From Mycolicibacterium rhodesiae (lineage in GTDB: Bacteria; Actinomycetota; Actinomycetes; Mycobacteriales; Mycobacteriaceae): DNA of 64,000 nt. The notes beneath the pieces were generated by a model. The model did not search any database. It saw only the letters and a program-made list of their open reading frames with translations, and was not told the origin of the DNA. The stretch covers positions 124,001-188,000 of the forward strand of contig NZ_MVIH01000009.1 in NCBI RefSeq assembly GCF_002086695.1. Reading direction: 5' to 3'. This document shows, in pieces, positions 33,861 to 43,130 of this stretch (the stretch's first letter is position 1; each line of letters opens with the position of its first letter). Both the position numbers and the translations under genes were made by a program.

Positions 33861-34928
33861 GTGCCCAACATTTCTCCTTATCGGGTCGTCCAGTGGACGA
33901 CCGGCAATGTAGGAAAGAGCTCCGTCCAGGCGATCACCGCCAACCCCGGACTCGAACTCGTCGGCTGTTATGCATGGTCAGCGGACAAGGCCGGCCGCGA
34001 CGTCGGAGAACTGGTCGGCATCGAACCGCTGGGCGTCACTGCGACCAACGACGTCGACGCTCTGCTGGCGCTCAAGCCGGACTGCGTGGTCTACAACCCG
34101 ATGTGGATCGACGTCGACGAGTTGGTCCGGATCCTGTCGGCCGGGGTCAACGTCGTCGCATCCGCGTCGTTCATCACCGGCCAGAACCTGGGCGCGGGCC
34201 GTGCCCGCATCGAGGAAGCCTGTAAGACCGGCGGCTCGACAATGTTCGGATCAGGCGTGAGCCCCGGCTTCGCCGAGCTACTGGCGATCGTTGCCGCCAC
34301 CTCCTGCGATCGCGTCGACAAGATCACCATCGCCGAATCCGCCGACACCACCCTCTACGACTCCCCCGAGACCGAGCGCCCGGTCGGATTCGATATGCGC
34401 ATCGACGATCCCGACCTGCAGCCGATGGCCGCCAAGGGCACCGCGGTGTTCGCCGAGGCCGTGCAGTTGGTCGCCGATTCCCTCGGCCTGGAGCTGGACG
34501 AGATCACCTGCGTGTCCGAATACGCCCAGACCACCGAGGATCTGCCGATGGCGTCGTGGACCATCAAGGCAGGCCACGTCGCCGGGGTTTACGCCAGCTG
34601 GCGGGGCATCGTGAACGGCAAGACCGTCATCGACATCAACGTGCGCTGGAAGAAGGGCACCACGCTGCAGCCGGACTGGCAGCTCGACGCCGACGGCTGG
34701 AAAATCACCATCGACGGACGTCCGACGGTGAACATGCAGGTCGGATTCCTGCCGCCGATGGACATGATCGAGAACGCGAAGTCACTCGAAGACTTCTTCG
34801 TCCTCGGCCACATCATGACGGCGATGCCGCCGATTCACGCGATCCCCGCTGTCGTCGCCGCGCCGCCCGGCATCGCGACCTACAACGATCTGCCGTTGCC
34901 GAAGGCCCGGGGCGTCGTGCCGAGCTAG
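33861..34928 (+). CDS. DapB-like NAD(P)-dependent amino-acid dehydrogenase
   Basis: A 355-residue oxidoreductase with an N-terminal Rossmann motif YRVVQWTTGNVGKSSVQAITANPGLELVGCYAWS and a DapB-like fold (VVYNPMWIDVDELVRILSAGVNVVASASFITGQNLG). Relatives are annotated as dihydrodipicolinate reductase domain proteins and include 2,4-diaminopentanoate dehydrogenase. The real lysine-pathway DapB is shorter (about 245 residues), so this is not it. The substrate is unknown. GTG start at 33861. Lone gene downstream of lucA with a 61-bp gap. Confidence 0.8.
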   Translation: MPNISPYRVVQWTTGNVGKSSVQAITANPGLELVGCYAWSADKAGRDVGELVGIEPLGVTATNDVDALLALKPDCVVYNPMWIDVDELVRILSAGVNVVASASFITGQNLGAGRARIEEACKTGGSTMFGSGVSPGFAELLAIVAATSCDRVDKITIAESADTTLYDSPETERPVGFDMRIDDPDLQPMAAKGTAVFAEAVQLVADSLGLELDEITCVSEYAQTTEDLPMASWTIKAGHVAGVYASWRGIVNGKTVIDINVRWKKGTTLQPDWQLDADGWKITIDGRPTVNMQVGFLPPMDMIENAKSLEDFFVLGHIMTAMPPIHAIPAVVAAPPGIATYNDLPLPKARGVVPS

Positions 34929-34933
34929 CCGCC

Positions 34934-35191
34934 CTAGATGCAGGCGCCGCCGGTCACCAGCCCGAACGGACCGGTGGCCTGCACACAGGCTGCGGGCGGG
35001 CCGTAGTACACGGGGCCGTAATCCGGCCCACGCCAGCCGCCACGGCCGCGGTCATGGTCGTCCCACTGCCAGCCGTCATGGCCGTGGCCATGTCCCGGGT
35101 CGGCGGAGGCGACACCCGCGCCGACGCCAAGGCCGGCCAAGCCGAGCCCCGCGGAAAGTGCTGCTGTTGCTGCGATCTTCATCAGTGTCAT
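34934..35191 (-). CDS. Small secreted Gly/His/Asp-rich protein
   Basis: An 85-residue protein with a clear signal peptide (MTLMKIAATAALSAGLGLAGLGVGAGVASA) and a short mature part rich in Gly, His, Asp, Trp and Tyr (HGHGHDGWQWDDHDRG), ending with two cysteines (PAACVQATGP ... GGACI). The His/Asp-rich start could bind metals, but this is a guess. It is similar in style to small exported mycobacterial proteins of unknown role. It converges on the DapB-like gene. Confidence 0.75.
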   Translation of the reverse strand: MTLMKIAATAALSAGLGLAGLGVGAGVASADPGHGHGHDGWQWDDHDRGRGGWRGPDYGPVYYGPPAACVQATGPFGLVTGGACI

Positions 35192-35392
35192 CGTGTTGAT
35201 TCCTTACGACCTCAAGCGCCCCGACCCCGTCACACTCGTTTTGCAACAGAGCAGATTTTAGCCCAATTCCCCTAGGCGCCAACAACTTAGGGAGGCCCGC
35301 ACCAGAGGCAGGTCCTGTGTATTTGCTCGTGAGTTCCGGTCGGCTTCGGCGCGCCTAGTTCTGCCGTGGTCAACGGGTGCCACCATGCAGCC

Positions 35393-36058
35393 GTGCACAC
35401 ACATCGGGGCGAACGAATTTTTGCCGCGGGTGTGATGGCAATCGCGGTGCAGGTGATGCTGCCCACACCGTCGATCGCGCGGGCCGACGCCTGCCCCGAC
35501 GTGCATGTGGTGTACGCCCGCGGCACCGATACCGTGCCTCCGGTCGACGCGGTCGGACGGGCTCTGGTCAACGCGATGAGCGCGCAGCTTCCCGGCAAAT
35601 CGCTGTCGGTGTACGGCATCAACTATCCGGCGAATCTGGACCTGAGCGGAGGAACCACCACCGGTGCCACCGACGGCTGGGTCCACGTCCAGAACCTCGT
35701 CGCGGCCTGTCCGGCAACCCGTGTCGTGCTGAGCGGGTACTCGCAGGGCGCCGACGTCATCGACCTGCTCACCGCAACCGCCGGTGCGGCGTTCGGCACC
35801 CCGACACCCATGCCGGACGCCGTCGCCGGTCACGTCGCCGCGGTCGTGGTGTTCGGCAATCCCTCCCGCAGGATGGGCGGCGGTCCGCTCCCCGCCAGGA
35901 GCCCCCTCTACGGCGCCAGGGCCCTCGACGTGTGCCTCATCGGCGACCCCATCTGCTCGAACGGCGCGGACCTGCTGGCGCACAGCAGATACGTCAGTTC
36001 CGGCGTGGTCAATCAAGCCGCACGGTTCGCGGTCAGCCGGCTGACGTCAGCCGGCTGA
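35393..36058 (+). CDS. Secreted cutinase-family esterase (Cut5-like)
   Basis: A 221-residue (from GTG 35393) serine esterase. After a signal peptide (ending SIARADACPD) come VHVVYARGTDTVPPVDAVG (oxyanion region), the nucleophile elbow VVLSGYSQGADVIDLL (Ser), catalytic Asp in VCLIGDPICSNG and His in LLAHSRYVSSGVV. Three to four cysteines would form the two family disulphides. Mycobacterial cutinase-like proteins hydrolyse lipid esters. In M. tuberculosis the gene at this locus is split (Rv3724A/B). This copy is whole. An upstream GTG at 35366 is an alternative start. Confidence 0.88.
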   Translation: MHTHRGERIFAAGVMAIAVQVMLPTPSIARADACPDVHVVYARGTDTVPPVDAVGRALVNAMSAQLPGKSLSVYGINYPANLDLSGGTTTGATDGWVHVQNLVAACPATRVVLSGYSQGADVIDLLTATAGAAFGTPTPMPDAVAGHVAAVVVFGNPSRRMGGGPLPARSPLYGARALDVCLIGDPICSNGADLLAHSRYVSSGVVNQAARFAVSRLTSAG

Positions 36059-36066
36059 CCGGGTCC

Positions 36067-38598
36067 TCACGGTTCCGGGCTGAACTTGGTCGGGTCGGCT
36101 GTCGGCAGCGTCAGGTTGATGTTGGAGATGTTGACGACGCCGAACGCGGTGAACCTCTCGTACGCGGTCGCCGAGCTGGTGATCTGCAGAGTCAGATCGT
36201 CGCTCGCATCCGCAGCGGTGTACACCATGTTCTCCATGTTGATGGTTGCGGTGTGTGTGCGCCCATCCAGCGTCACCGCCACCGGCGTCACCAGGTTCCC
36301 GACAACCAGACCCGTCTTGTTGTCGACCAGCTGTGCGTAGACGAAGCGGCTGTTACCCAGACCCTGGTAGTCGAAGCTCACCGTGGGCGCGCCCAAGTAT
36401 GTCGTACCGACCTGGGTCGGCACGGCCACGTTGATCGCGTTGCGCGCTTTGGACGCCAAGCCGAGCGAGTACGGGATCGCCGCCTGCGGCGCGGGCCCGG
36501 AGCCACCGATGATCGGGACGATGCCCAGCGTGCCGCCGGACGCTCCGGTCACCGCTTGGTCGGGTGTGCCGAACAGGCCGCTACCCGACGTGGGAAGCAG
36601 GTCGGACTTGTACCAATTCCCGTTCTGGTCGGTGAACTGGAAATTGGGGATGTTCGGGGTCCCGCTGGTGTTGCCGTCCTTCACGTAGTAGTCCAGCCAG
36701 GCGAACGTCGAGGCCAGGTTGGGGTTGACGTCACCGTCGTTGGTCAGACACACCCCGTGGCCGCCGCAGAACCAGATCATCTTCACCGGCGTGCCATAGG
36801 GGTTGGCGATGATCGTCTGCGCGTTGTCGATCGCCTGCTGCAGCGTGAACAACACGTCGACCGTGCCCTGGATCAGCAGCGTCGGCGCCTTCAGCTGGTT
36901 GAGCAGCGACGTGGGACCACTGCCTGCCAACAATGCCTGTGCACTGTTGCTCAGCACCCCGAACAGGTCACCGGTGATGATGCCCTGATAGATCAGGTTG
37001 TTGATCCGGGCCTTCGACAGGACCAGCGACAGCAGGAGCAGCGATGCGTAGGCCGTCTTGAACGAGCCGTCGGGGTACAGCGAGTTGTTCAGTGAGTTCC
37101 ACGAAATACCCGGGACGATCGCGTCGATCCGTGGGTCGGTGGCCGCACTGGTGAGCTGGATACCGCCGCCGTAGGAGCCGCCGACCATCCCGACTCGGGG
37201 ATCGTTCGGGCCGTCCAGGAGCGAATTATCCAGTCCGGCAACATAATTGAGGATCGACGAGACGTCGCGCGCCTCGAAGAAGGGGCTGTCGAGCTGCAGG
37301 ATGCCGCCGGAGGCGAACTCGCCGCGCGGATCCCACGTGACCACGTTGTAGTTGTCGCGGAGCAGCGAGACACCCGGCGTCAGTCCGCCGATGCCGTACT
37401 GCGTGTACGGGTCGGTCTGGCCGGCGGTCGCCAGACCGGGACCGTCGAGAATCGTTGGTGCCGTGTCGGATCCGGTGAGTCCGAGCTTCGGGAACCAGTT
37501 GACGCTGATCAGTGTGCCGTCGAAGGACGGCATCTTGTAGGTGTAGGCCACCGGGTCGGTGGCGGGCAGCACGGCCGTCGAGTTGAATGTGGCGACCTGC
37601 GAGTACCCGATGATCGGCGCGAGCAGGTCGCCGAGGACGGGAGTCTGGTGCAGGACGACGATCACCTGCCCGGCAAGACCGCCGAGCAGTGGGATGCTTT
37701 CCAGGATCTGGTCGAACTGGGTCTTCTGAGCCACCAGAATCTTGAACTGCTCGTTGACTGTTCCGCCGAGCACCGACTGGTCCGGCAGATAGCTGAAGTT
37801 GCCGAGCTGGTAGTTGGTATCACCGGTCGCGGAGAACGTGATCTTCCCGCCCTTGTTGGGCCCACTGATCAGTGTGTAGGTCAGTCCGGATGCCCCGGTG
37901 GCGTTGGTGGTGCCGTCGATGATGCCGTCATTGATGACCAGTACCGGATTGATCGCGATCGGATTGCTCGCCAGTGCCGAGGCGGACGTGCGGCGCTGCA
38001 ATGCGGCGAAGGTCAGCGCCAGTGGCGAGTCGACTGCGGGCCTGGGCAGGCCACCGGAGAACGGATCGAGCACGTCGTGCAGTGCGGTGGTCAGCACTCC
38101 GGAGATCGCGCTCGGCGACGGCAGCACGGGCAGCTTGGGAGCCAGCGAGGCCACCGGCGTCACCACCGCTGCAGTCGAACTCGCCGACGGGGCGACGACA
38201 TCGGCGCTGCCGCCGGAACCGGATTCCGATCCCGCGTTGTTTGCCGCTCCGGCAGCCGAACTCGTCGTCTGCGCGGACACCGCTGAGTCGGCACGCACCT
38301 GAGCGGGGCCGGCCTTGGAATGCTTGGAGCTGGTCTTGGCGCCGCCCGTACCGACCGCTTGGCCCGACCCGGCAGTGGTCGTCCGCCTGGACGACCCGGT
38401 GGACGCCGACGCGCCTTTCGACCCGGTTCCGGAGGAGTTCGCGGCGCCGCTCGCAGAGCTCGAATTCGAGCCTGCCGCCGACGATCCCGTCGACCCGTCC
38501 GCCCATGCCACGCCGTAACCCGTGGAGAACACCGCGGCGCCCACTCCGAGCGCCACCGCCAATCCGCCAACCCGTCCGACAAACCTCGAAGCACCCAT
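36067..38598 (-). CDS. Large secreted alpha/beta hydrolase (X-Pro dipeptidyl-peptidase-like)
   Basis: An 843-residue protein in three parts. First comes a signal-type N-terminus (RFVGRVGGLAVALGVGAAVF) with a long Ser/Gly/Ala/Thr-rich linker up to about residue 140. Next is a beta-rich region with GLTYTLISGPNKGGKITFSATGDTNYQLGNFSYLPD (about 225-265), which resembles a cadherin-like repeat. Last is an X-Pro peptidase-type hydrolase: WDPRGEFASGG, nucleophile elbow VGMVGGSYGGGIQLT (Ser near 475), LLIQGTVDVLF (Asp), WFCGGHGVC (His), and a C-terminal jelly-roll. Substrate not known, probably an ester or peptide outside the cell. Confidence 0.82.
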   Translation of the reverse strand: MGASRFVGRVGGLAVALGVGAAVFSTGYGVAWADGSTGSSAAGSNSSSASGAANSSGTGSKGASASTGSSRRTTTAGSGQAVGTGGAKTSSKHSKAGPAQVRADSAVSAQTTSSAAGAANNAGSESGSGGSADVVAPSASSTAAVVTPVASLAPKLPVLPSPSAISGVLTTALHDVLDPFSGGLPRPAVDSPLALTFAALQRRTSASALASNPIAINPVLVINDGIIDGTTNATGASGLTYTLISGPNKGGKITFSATGDTNYQLGNFSYLPDQSVLGGTVNEQFKILVAQKTQFDQILESIPLLGGLAGQVIVVLHQTPVLGDLLAPIIGYSQVATFNSTAVLPATDPVAYTYKMPSFDGTLISVNWFPKLGLTGSDTAPTILDGPGLATAGQTDPYTQYGIGGLTPGVSLLRDNYNVVTWDPRGEFASGGILQLDSPFFEARDVSSILNYVAGLDNSLLDGPNDPRVGMVGGSYGGGIQLTSAATDPRIDAIVPGISWNSLNNSLYPDGSFKTAYASLLLLSLVLSKARINNLIYQGIITGDLFGVLSNSAQALLAGSGPTSLLNQLKAPTLLIQGTVDVLFTLQQAIDNAQTIIANPYGTPVKMIWFCGGHGVCLTNDGDVNPNLASTFAWLDYYVKDGNTSGTPNIPNFQFTDQNGNWYKSDLLPTSGSGLFGTPDQAVTGASGGTLGIVPIIGGSGPAPQAAIPYSLGLASKARNAINVAVPTQVGTTYLGAPTVSFDYQGLGNSRFVYAQLVDNKTGLVVGNLVTPVAVTLDGRTHTATINMENMVYTAADASDDLTLQITSSATAYERFTAFGVVNISNINLTLPTADPTKFSPEP

Positions 38599-38746
38599 GA
38601 CTTTCTACCTCCCGACCAACGACGGCGACAGCGCCTCAGCGGAGGGTATGCCTGCAAACGGACGCGGGTTCGCGAAACGCCCAAACTGTCAGCAACTAAT
38701 TTGCTATGGCGACAAAACTCGGCGAGTCGCGTTGCGCGCCAAAGAA

Positions 38747-40483
38747 TCAGGCGTAGTCGAAATGCGTCGCGCCCTGGCCGTCGGGGGTCGTGTAATCGAG
38801 GTAGACCGGACCGTGCTGATACGGGGCGTAGCCGGTGTTGATGAGCCCGCTCGTGATCACCGTCGGCCGATTCTGCGACGTGACGGTATAGGAGTACAGC
38901 AGTACTCCGTCAGGGGTGTACACCGAGATCCTGGTCCCCACCGGCACACTGCCGGCGCCGCCGATCATCGAGGACAGGATCGTCCCGTACACGCCGCCGG
39001 AGTCGATGATCGCCCCGACGGTCGTCGGCGAATTGTTGTTGATCTTCACGTTCAGGTAGGCGTCGGGCGCACCGGATACCGGGGTCCGGCTCGGCAACGG
39101 GTTGGGTCCGAACACCATCACGCCGGCGATGCCGAGGAACAGGCTCTGGTAGAGGAACACGCCCTGGCTCAGGTCGCCGGGCAGGGCGGTGGTCGGCAGG
39201 CCCTGGGGTCCGGGGCCCGCCGCGTTGGCGCCGATTCCGAGTACGCCCGACGCGCCACCCAGTTGGTGGAAGAAGGCCAAAGCGGCTGCGGCGTCCTGGG
39301 AGTCGACGATGTTGACGTTCGTCGGCCCGGAGACGATGCCGTTTCCTAAGTTCACCGTCGTCGTGTAAGTCGTCGCCGTGTAGGAGAGGCCGCCGCTGTA
39401 GCCACTGGTGACGGTGCCGGTCGGTGCGCCCAGCGGCGCCGCGTCACCCACCGAGGCCATGGTGACCACCAGGCCCGACGAACCGGTGTCGACCAGTACG
39501 GGTGTGCTGGGTCCGCCGTTGATCGTGATGTAGACGATGGGCTCGGTGGTGGACCGCATGGTCACCGGAACCAGCGCGTACACCCGGCTGTTGAGCGCGG
39601 CCGTGCTGACCGCGTTCTGCACCGGCGTGATGCCGCCGCCCTCGAGCGCGCCAACCAGGGGGAGGAACAATCCGGTGCTGTTGAGTGCCGTGGTGGCCAG
39701 CGTCGGCAGCAACAGTGCGCCGAGCAGGCCCACCCCGGCGAGTTCGTGCACGATCGGGACGCCCGATGTCCTGGCATAGAGCGACTGCGCCGGTGTGATC
39801 GCCGTCCCCCAGGTGTTCAATGCCAACGCGGCCTGCGACAGCAGCACCTGCGGGACGATCGACACCAACCCGGCGGCGATGTTGCCGCTTCCCCAGGTCT
39901 GTTGCTGCAGCTGCGACTGTGCCTGCCCGATCTGCTGCAGAGCCAGATTCACCGCGACGTTGGCGACCACCGGCGGCGTAGACGGCAGCCAGGAGTAGCT
40001 ACTCGGGGTCGAATTTGCCGCGGCGGGGGTGGTCGTCACCGCGGCCGGGGCCGGTACGCGAGCCGAATGCGCGGTCGACGTGGCGGGCGTGGGCTTCGTT
40101 GTCGTTGTCGCGCTCACCGACTCGGTCGACCCGGTGTCGACGGCGGCCGCCGCGGCCGGCGTGTCACTCACCGTGGCGGACGATGCCTTGCGCGAGCTGA
40201 CGTTTCCGCCCGACGACGTCACGGAACTGTGGCGGGCCGAGTGGGCGGTGGACTTCTTGGGCGCCGTCGAGTCGCTGGTACTCGACGATGTCGAGCCTTC
40301 AGAACTGGCGGAAGTGGCCTTACCCGACCCCGAGGCGCCGGTGTCGGCATACGCGACGGCGGTTCCACTGGCCAGGGCGGCGCCGACCCCAAGGGTCACC
40401 GCGCCGGCCCCCAGCCAGGCATACGGCCGGCGGCGAGGTCGCCGGGCGCGGTGCGCGCCCTGTCCGCTGCCGCTGTGCCTCAT
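38747..40483 (-). CDS. PecA-like secreted aspartic protease without a PE domain
   Basis: A 578-residue protein from the ATG at 40481-40483. N-terminus: basic region RRPRRRPYAWLG then a hydrophobic signal LGAGAVTLGVGAALASGTAVAYA. Residues 45-165 are a Ser/Thr/Ala linker, followed by an Ala/Leu-rich region. The C-terminal part (about 315-578) looks like the PE_PGRS-associated aspartyl protease domain: VYITINGGPSTPVLVDTGSSGLVV (first Asp, near 329) and VGAIIDSGGVYGTIL (second Asp, near 491), as in pepsin-type enzymes. In M. marinum, PecA has a PE domain and trims PE proteins on the cell surface. Here export must use another route. Confidence 0.78.
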   Translation of the reverse strand: MRHSGSGQGAHRARRPRRRPYAWLGAGAVTLGVGAALASGTAVAYADTGASGSGKATSASSEGSTSSSTSDSTAPKKSTAHSARHSSVTSSGGNVSSRKASSATVSDTPAAAAAVDTGSTESVSATTTTKPTPATSTAHSARVPAPAAVTTTPAAANSTPSSYSWLPSTPPVVANVAVNLALQQIGQAQSQLQQQTWGSGNIAAGLVSIVPQVLLSQAALALNTWGTAITPAQSLYARTSGVPIVHELAGVGLLGALLLPTLATTALNSTGLFLPLVGALEGGGITPVQNAVSTAALNSRVYALVPVTMRSTTEPIVYITINGGPSTPVLVDTGSSGLVVTMASVGDAAPLGAPTGTVTSGYSGGLSYTATTYTTTVNLGNGIVSGPTNVNIVDSQDAAAALAFFHQLGGASGVLGIGANAAGPGPQGLPTTALPGDLSQGVFLYQSLFLGIAGVMVFGPNPLPSRTPVSGAPDAYLNVKINNNSPTTVGAIIDSGGVYGTILSSMIGGAGSVPVGTRISVYTPDGVLLYSYTVTSQNRPTVITSGLINTGYAPYQHGPVYLDYTTPDGQGATHFDYA

Positions 40484-40625
40484 GGTTCCCCCTGTACTCC
40501 GGCCGCATCGCCCTACCTGAGAAAGTCCTAAGCGAGTTTGCTGAGTGTCTACCACAACTTGCGGCCTCGACAATAGGCAACCCGCTGGCGAGCACATGTG
40601 GATGTCAGAGCCCGCCGAACGTTGG

Positions 40626-40982
40626 TCAGGCGGCGAACTGCAGGGTGATCACCGCGTCGCCGGCGATGACCTGGCCCGGTGCCGGGTTCTGCACGGCGAT
40701 CTGATTGCGCGCATAGCGGGTGTTCGGCAGACTCGGGCCTTTGTCCAGCACCCCGGTCCAGCCCACTGTCCGGAGAGCCGGCTCCGCGTCGGACCAGTAC
40801 ATTCCCCGCAGGTCGGGCATGACCAGTGCTTCGCGCGACCGTGCTTGGGTGCTCCGCGTGATTGCCGGGGCGGCGGCTGTGGCAGTCGAATCAGTCGCGA
40901 CGACAGGTTGACCGGCCGACGAGCATGCTCCGACGACGAACACCGTCGACATCGTAATGATCAGTCCGCGTGGCACTTTCAC
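40626..40982 (-). CDS. PASTA-domain lipoprotein
   Basis: A 118-residue protein with a lipoprotein signal (LIITMSTVFVVGACSS, modified Cys20) and one C-terminal PASTA domain: VMPDLRGMYWSDAEPALRTVGW ... NQIAVQNPAPGQVIAGDAVITLQF. PASTA domains bind peptidoglycan fragments or beta-lactams and are usual in PknB and PonA, not in small lipoproteins. It starts with GTG overlapping the polD stop (GTGA), so it is translated with polD, an unexpected partner. Confidence 0.8.
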   Translation of the reverse strand: MKVPRGLIITMSTVFVVGACSSAGQPVVATDSTATAAAPAITRSTQARSREALVMPDLRGMYWSDAEPALRTVGWTGVLDKGPSLPNTRYARNQIAVQNPAPGQVIAGDAVITLQFAA

Positions 40983-42028
40983 TTCTTCGGGTTGCCATGT
41001 TCATCCCAGTGCGCGGCCACCTTCTTGCTCGGCTGCACGCGCGGCGGTTCGCCAGGCATCTTCGGATAGTTGGGCGGGTAGGGCAGGTCGCCCAGGCCGC
41101 GCTCCTCATCGGCGGCCGCCATCTCCAGCAGCGAGTCGATCGAGTGCGCAACCTCGTCCAGGCCCGCCATCGGGTCCCCCCGCTTGGCGAGCAGCGCCGG
41201 CACTGTGGCCATGGTGAATTCGTCGGGATCAGCCTCGACCAGTTCGTCCCAGGTCAACGGGGTCGAGACGGTGGCGATGGGCGTCGCGCGCACCGAGTAG
41301 GCGCTGGCGAACGTGCGGTCGCGGGCGTTCTGGTTGTAGTCGATGAACACCCGCTGGCCGCGTTCCTCTTTCCACCAGGAGGTGGTCACCAACTCCGGCG
41401 CCCGGCGCTCCAGTTCGCGTGCCAACGCGATACCGGCCCGGCGCACCGCGACGAAGTCCCAGTCCGGCCGAATGCGGACGAACACGTGTACACCACGGCC
41501 GCCGGAGGTTTTCGGATACCCGACCAGACCGAGCTCGTCGAGCACCGGCTTGAGGATGTCGATGGCGATGGTGCGCGCCTCGGCGAAGCCGGTACCCGGT
41601 TGCGGGTCGAGGTCGACCCGCAGTTCGTCGGGATGATCAGTGTCCGGACACCGAACTTGCCACGGGTGCAACGTGATCGTGCCCATTTGCGCGGCCCACA
41701 CGATCGCCGACGGATGGGTCACCTTCAGCGCGTCGGCCGTGCGCCCGGATGGAAAGGTCACCCGGCAGGTCTGCAAGTAGTCGGGGTGCTTTTCGGGCAC
41801 CCGCTTCTGGTAGATCTCCTCGCCGTCGATGCCGTCCGGGAAGCGCTGGAGGTGTGTCGGGCGGTCGCGCAGTGCGGTCAGCAACTGTCCGCCTGTTGCC
41901 ACTGTGCGGTAGTACTCGACGAGCTTGCCCTTGGTGCCGTTCGACCCGAGTTTGGGGAAGTACACCTTGTCCGGGTTGGTGAGCCTGACGGCGACGCCGT
42001 CGACGTCGATCTCTTCGGCCTTGGGCAC
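40979..42028 (-). CDS. LigD-type polymerase/primase (Rv3730c, PolD)
   Basis: A 349-residue stand-alone primase-polymerase of the archaeo-eukaryotic type used in non-homologous end joining and gap filling. Motifs: LTNPDKVYFPKLGSNGTKGKLVEYY, THLQRFPDGIDGEEIYQKRVPEKHPDYL, metal-binding DELRVDLDPQPGTGFAEAR, GYPKTSGGRGVHVFVRI and VFIDYNQNARDRTFASAYSVRATP. Matches the polymerase domain of LigD without ligase or nuclease parts, as do PolD1/PolD2 of M. smegmatis. It diverges from ligC (37-bp gap). Confidence 0.9.
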   Translation of the reverse strand: MPKAEEIDVDGVAVRLTNPDKVYFPKLGSNGTKGKLVEYYRTVATGGQLLTALRDRPTHLQRFPDGIDGEEIYQKRVPEKHPDYLQTCRVTFPSGRTADALKVTHPSAIVWAAQMGTITLHPWQVRCPDTDHPDELRVDLDPQPGTGFAEARTIAIDILKPVLDELGLVGYPKTSGGRGVHVFVRIRPDWDFVAVRRAGIALARELERRAPELVTTSWWKEERGQRVFIDYNQNARDRTFASAYSVRATPIATVSTPLTWDELVEADPDEFTMATVPALLAKRGDPMAGLDEVAHSIDSLLEMAAADEERGLGDLPYPPNYPKMPGEPPRVQPSKKVAAHWDEHGNPKK

Positions 42029-42065
42029 CTTCCAAAGCTACCGCGCACGAGACGAGAATGAACCC

Positions 42066-43130
42066 ATGCAGCTGCCCGTCAATCCCCCGGTGTCGCCGAT
42101 GCTCGCCAAGTCGGTGCGGGCCATCCCGCCGGACGCCTCCTATGAACCGAAGTGGGATGGGTTTCGCTCGATCTGCTTTCGGGATGGTGATGACGTGGTC
42201 CTGGGCAGCCGTAACGAGAAGCCGATGACGCGTTATTTTCCCGAATTGGCCAGCGCCGCCATCGCCGAGTTGCCGCCGCGGTGCGTGATCGACGGTGAGA
42301 TCGTCATCGCCACCGACGCCGGCCTCGACTTCGACGCTCTGCAGCAGCGGATACACCCCGCGGACTCCCGCGTCCGCATGCTCGCCGAGAAGACGCCGGC
42401 CGCGTTCATCGCGTTCGATCTGCTCGCGCTCGGCGACGACGATTTCACCGGGCGCCCGTTCAGCGAGCGTCGCGCTGCCCTGGTGGAGGCGTTGGCCGAT
42501 CCCGGCCCGTCTTTTCATGTCACGCCGGCCACCACCGACGCGGACACCGCGCAGCGGTGGTTCTCGGAATTCGAGGGAGCCGGGCTGGACGGGGTGATCG
42601 CCAAACCTCTAACGATCACCTACCAGCCCGACAAGCGGGTGATGTTCAAGATCAAGCACGAGCGCACCGCGGACTGTGTGGTCGCCGGCTACCGCGTACA
42701 CAAGTCGAGCAACGAGGCGATCGGCTCGCTGCTGCTCGGGCTCTACAAGGACGACGGCGCCTTGGCGTCGGTCGGTGTGATCGGGGCGTTCCCAATGGCC
42801 GAGCGGCGGCGGCTGTTCACCGAATTACAGTCCCTGGTAACCGAATTCGACTCTCACCCGTGGAACTGGGCCGCGCTCGAGGCCGGTGAACGCACACCGC
42901 AGAAGAATGCGGGGTCTCGATGGAACGCCGGCAAGGACTTGTCCTTCGTGCCGCTGCGGCCCGAGCGCGTGGTCGAGGTGCGCTACGACCACATGGAAGG
43001 TGAACGATTCCGGCACACCGCCCAGTTCAATCGTTGGCGTCCGGACCGCGATCCGCGCTCCTGCACCTACGAGCAGCTGGAGCAGCCCGCAACGTTCAGC
43101 CTCGGCGAGATCGTGCCAGGGCTGGGCTAG
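42066..43130 (+). CDS. ligC: ATP-dependent DNA ligase C
   Basis: A 354-residue ligase. Adenylation site in YEPKWDGFRSICF (Lys near residue 30), then CVIDGEIV, FIAFDLLALG, AGLDGVIAKPL and motif V VMFKIKHERTADCVVAG, followed by the OB-fold (ASVGVIGAFP ... VVEVRYDHMEGERFRHTAQFNRWRPDRDP). Mycobacterial LigC is a minor nick-sealing enzyme that backs up other ligases, often encoded next to a PolD gene, as here. ATG 42066. The 3' end overlaps the convergent DUF302 gene by 4 bp. Confidence 0.93.
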   Translation: MQLPVNPPVSPMLAKSVRAIPPDASYEPKWDGFRSICFRDGDDVVLGSRNEKPMTRYFPELASAAIAELPPRCVIDGEIVIATDAGLDFDALQQRIHPADSRVRMLAEKTPAAFIAFDLLALGDDDFTGRPFSERRAALVEALADPGPSFHVTPATTDADTAQRWFSEFEGAGLDGVIAKPLTITYQPDKRVMFKIKHERTADCVVAGYRVHKSSNEAIGSLLLGLYKDDGALASVGVIGAFPMAERRRLFTELQSLVTEFDSHPWNWAALEAGERTPQKNAGSRWNAGKDLSFVPLRPERVVEVRYDHMEGERFRHTAQFNRWRPDRDPRSCTYEQLEQPATFSLGEIVPGLG

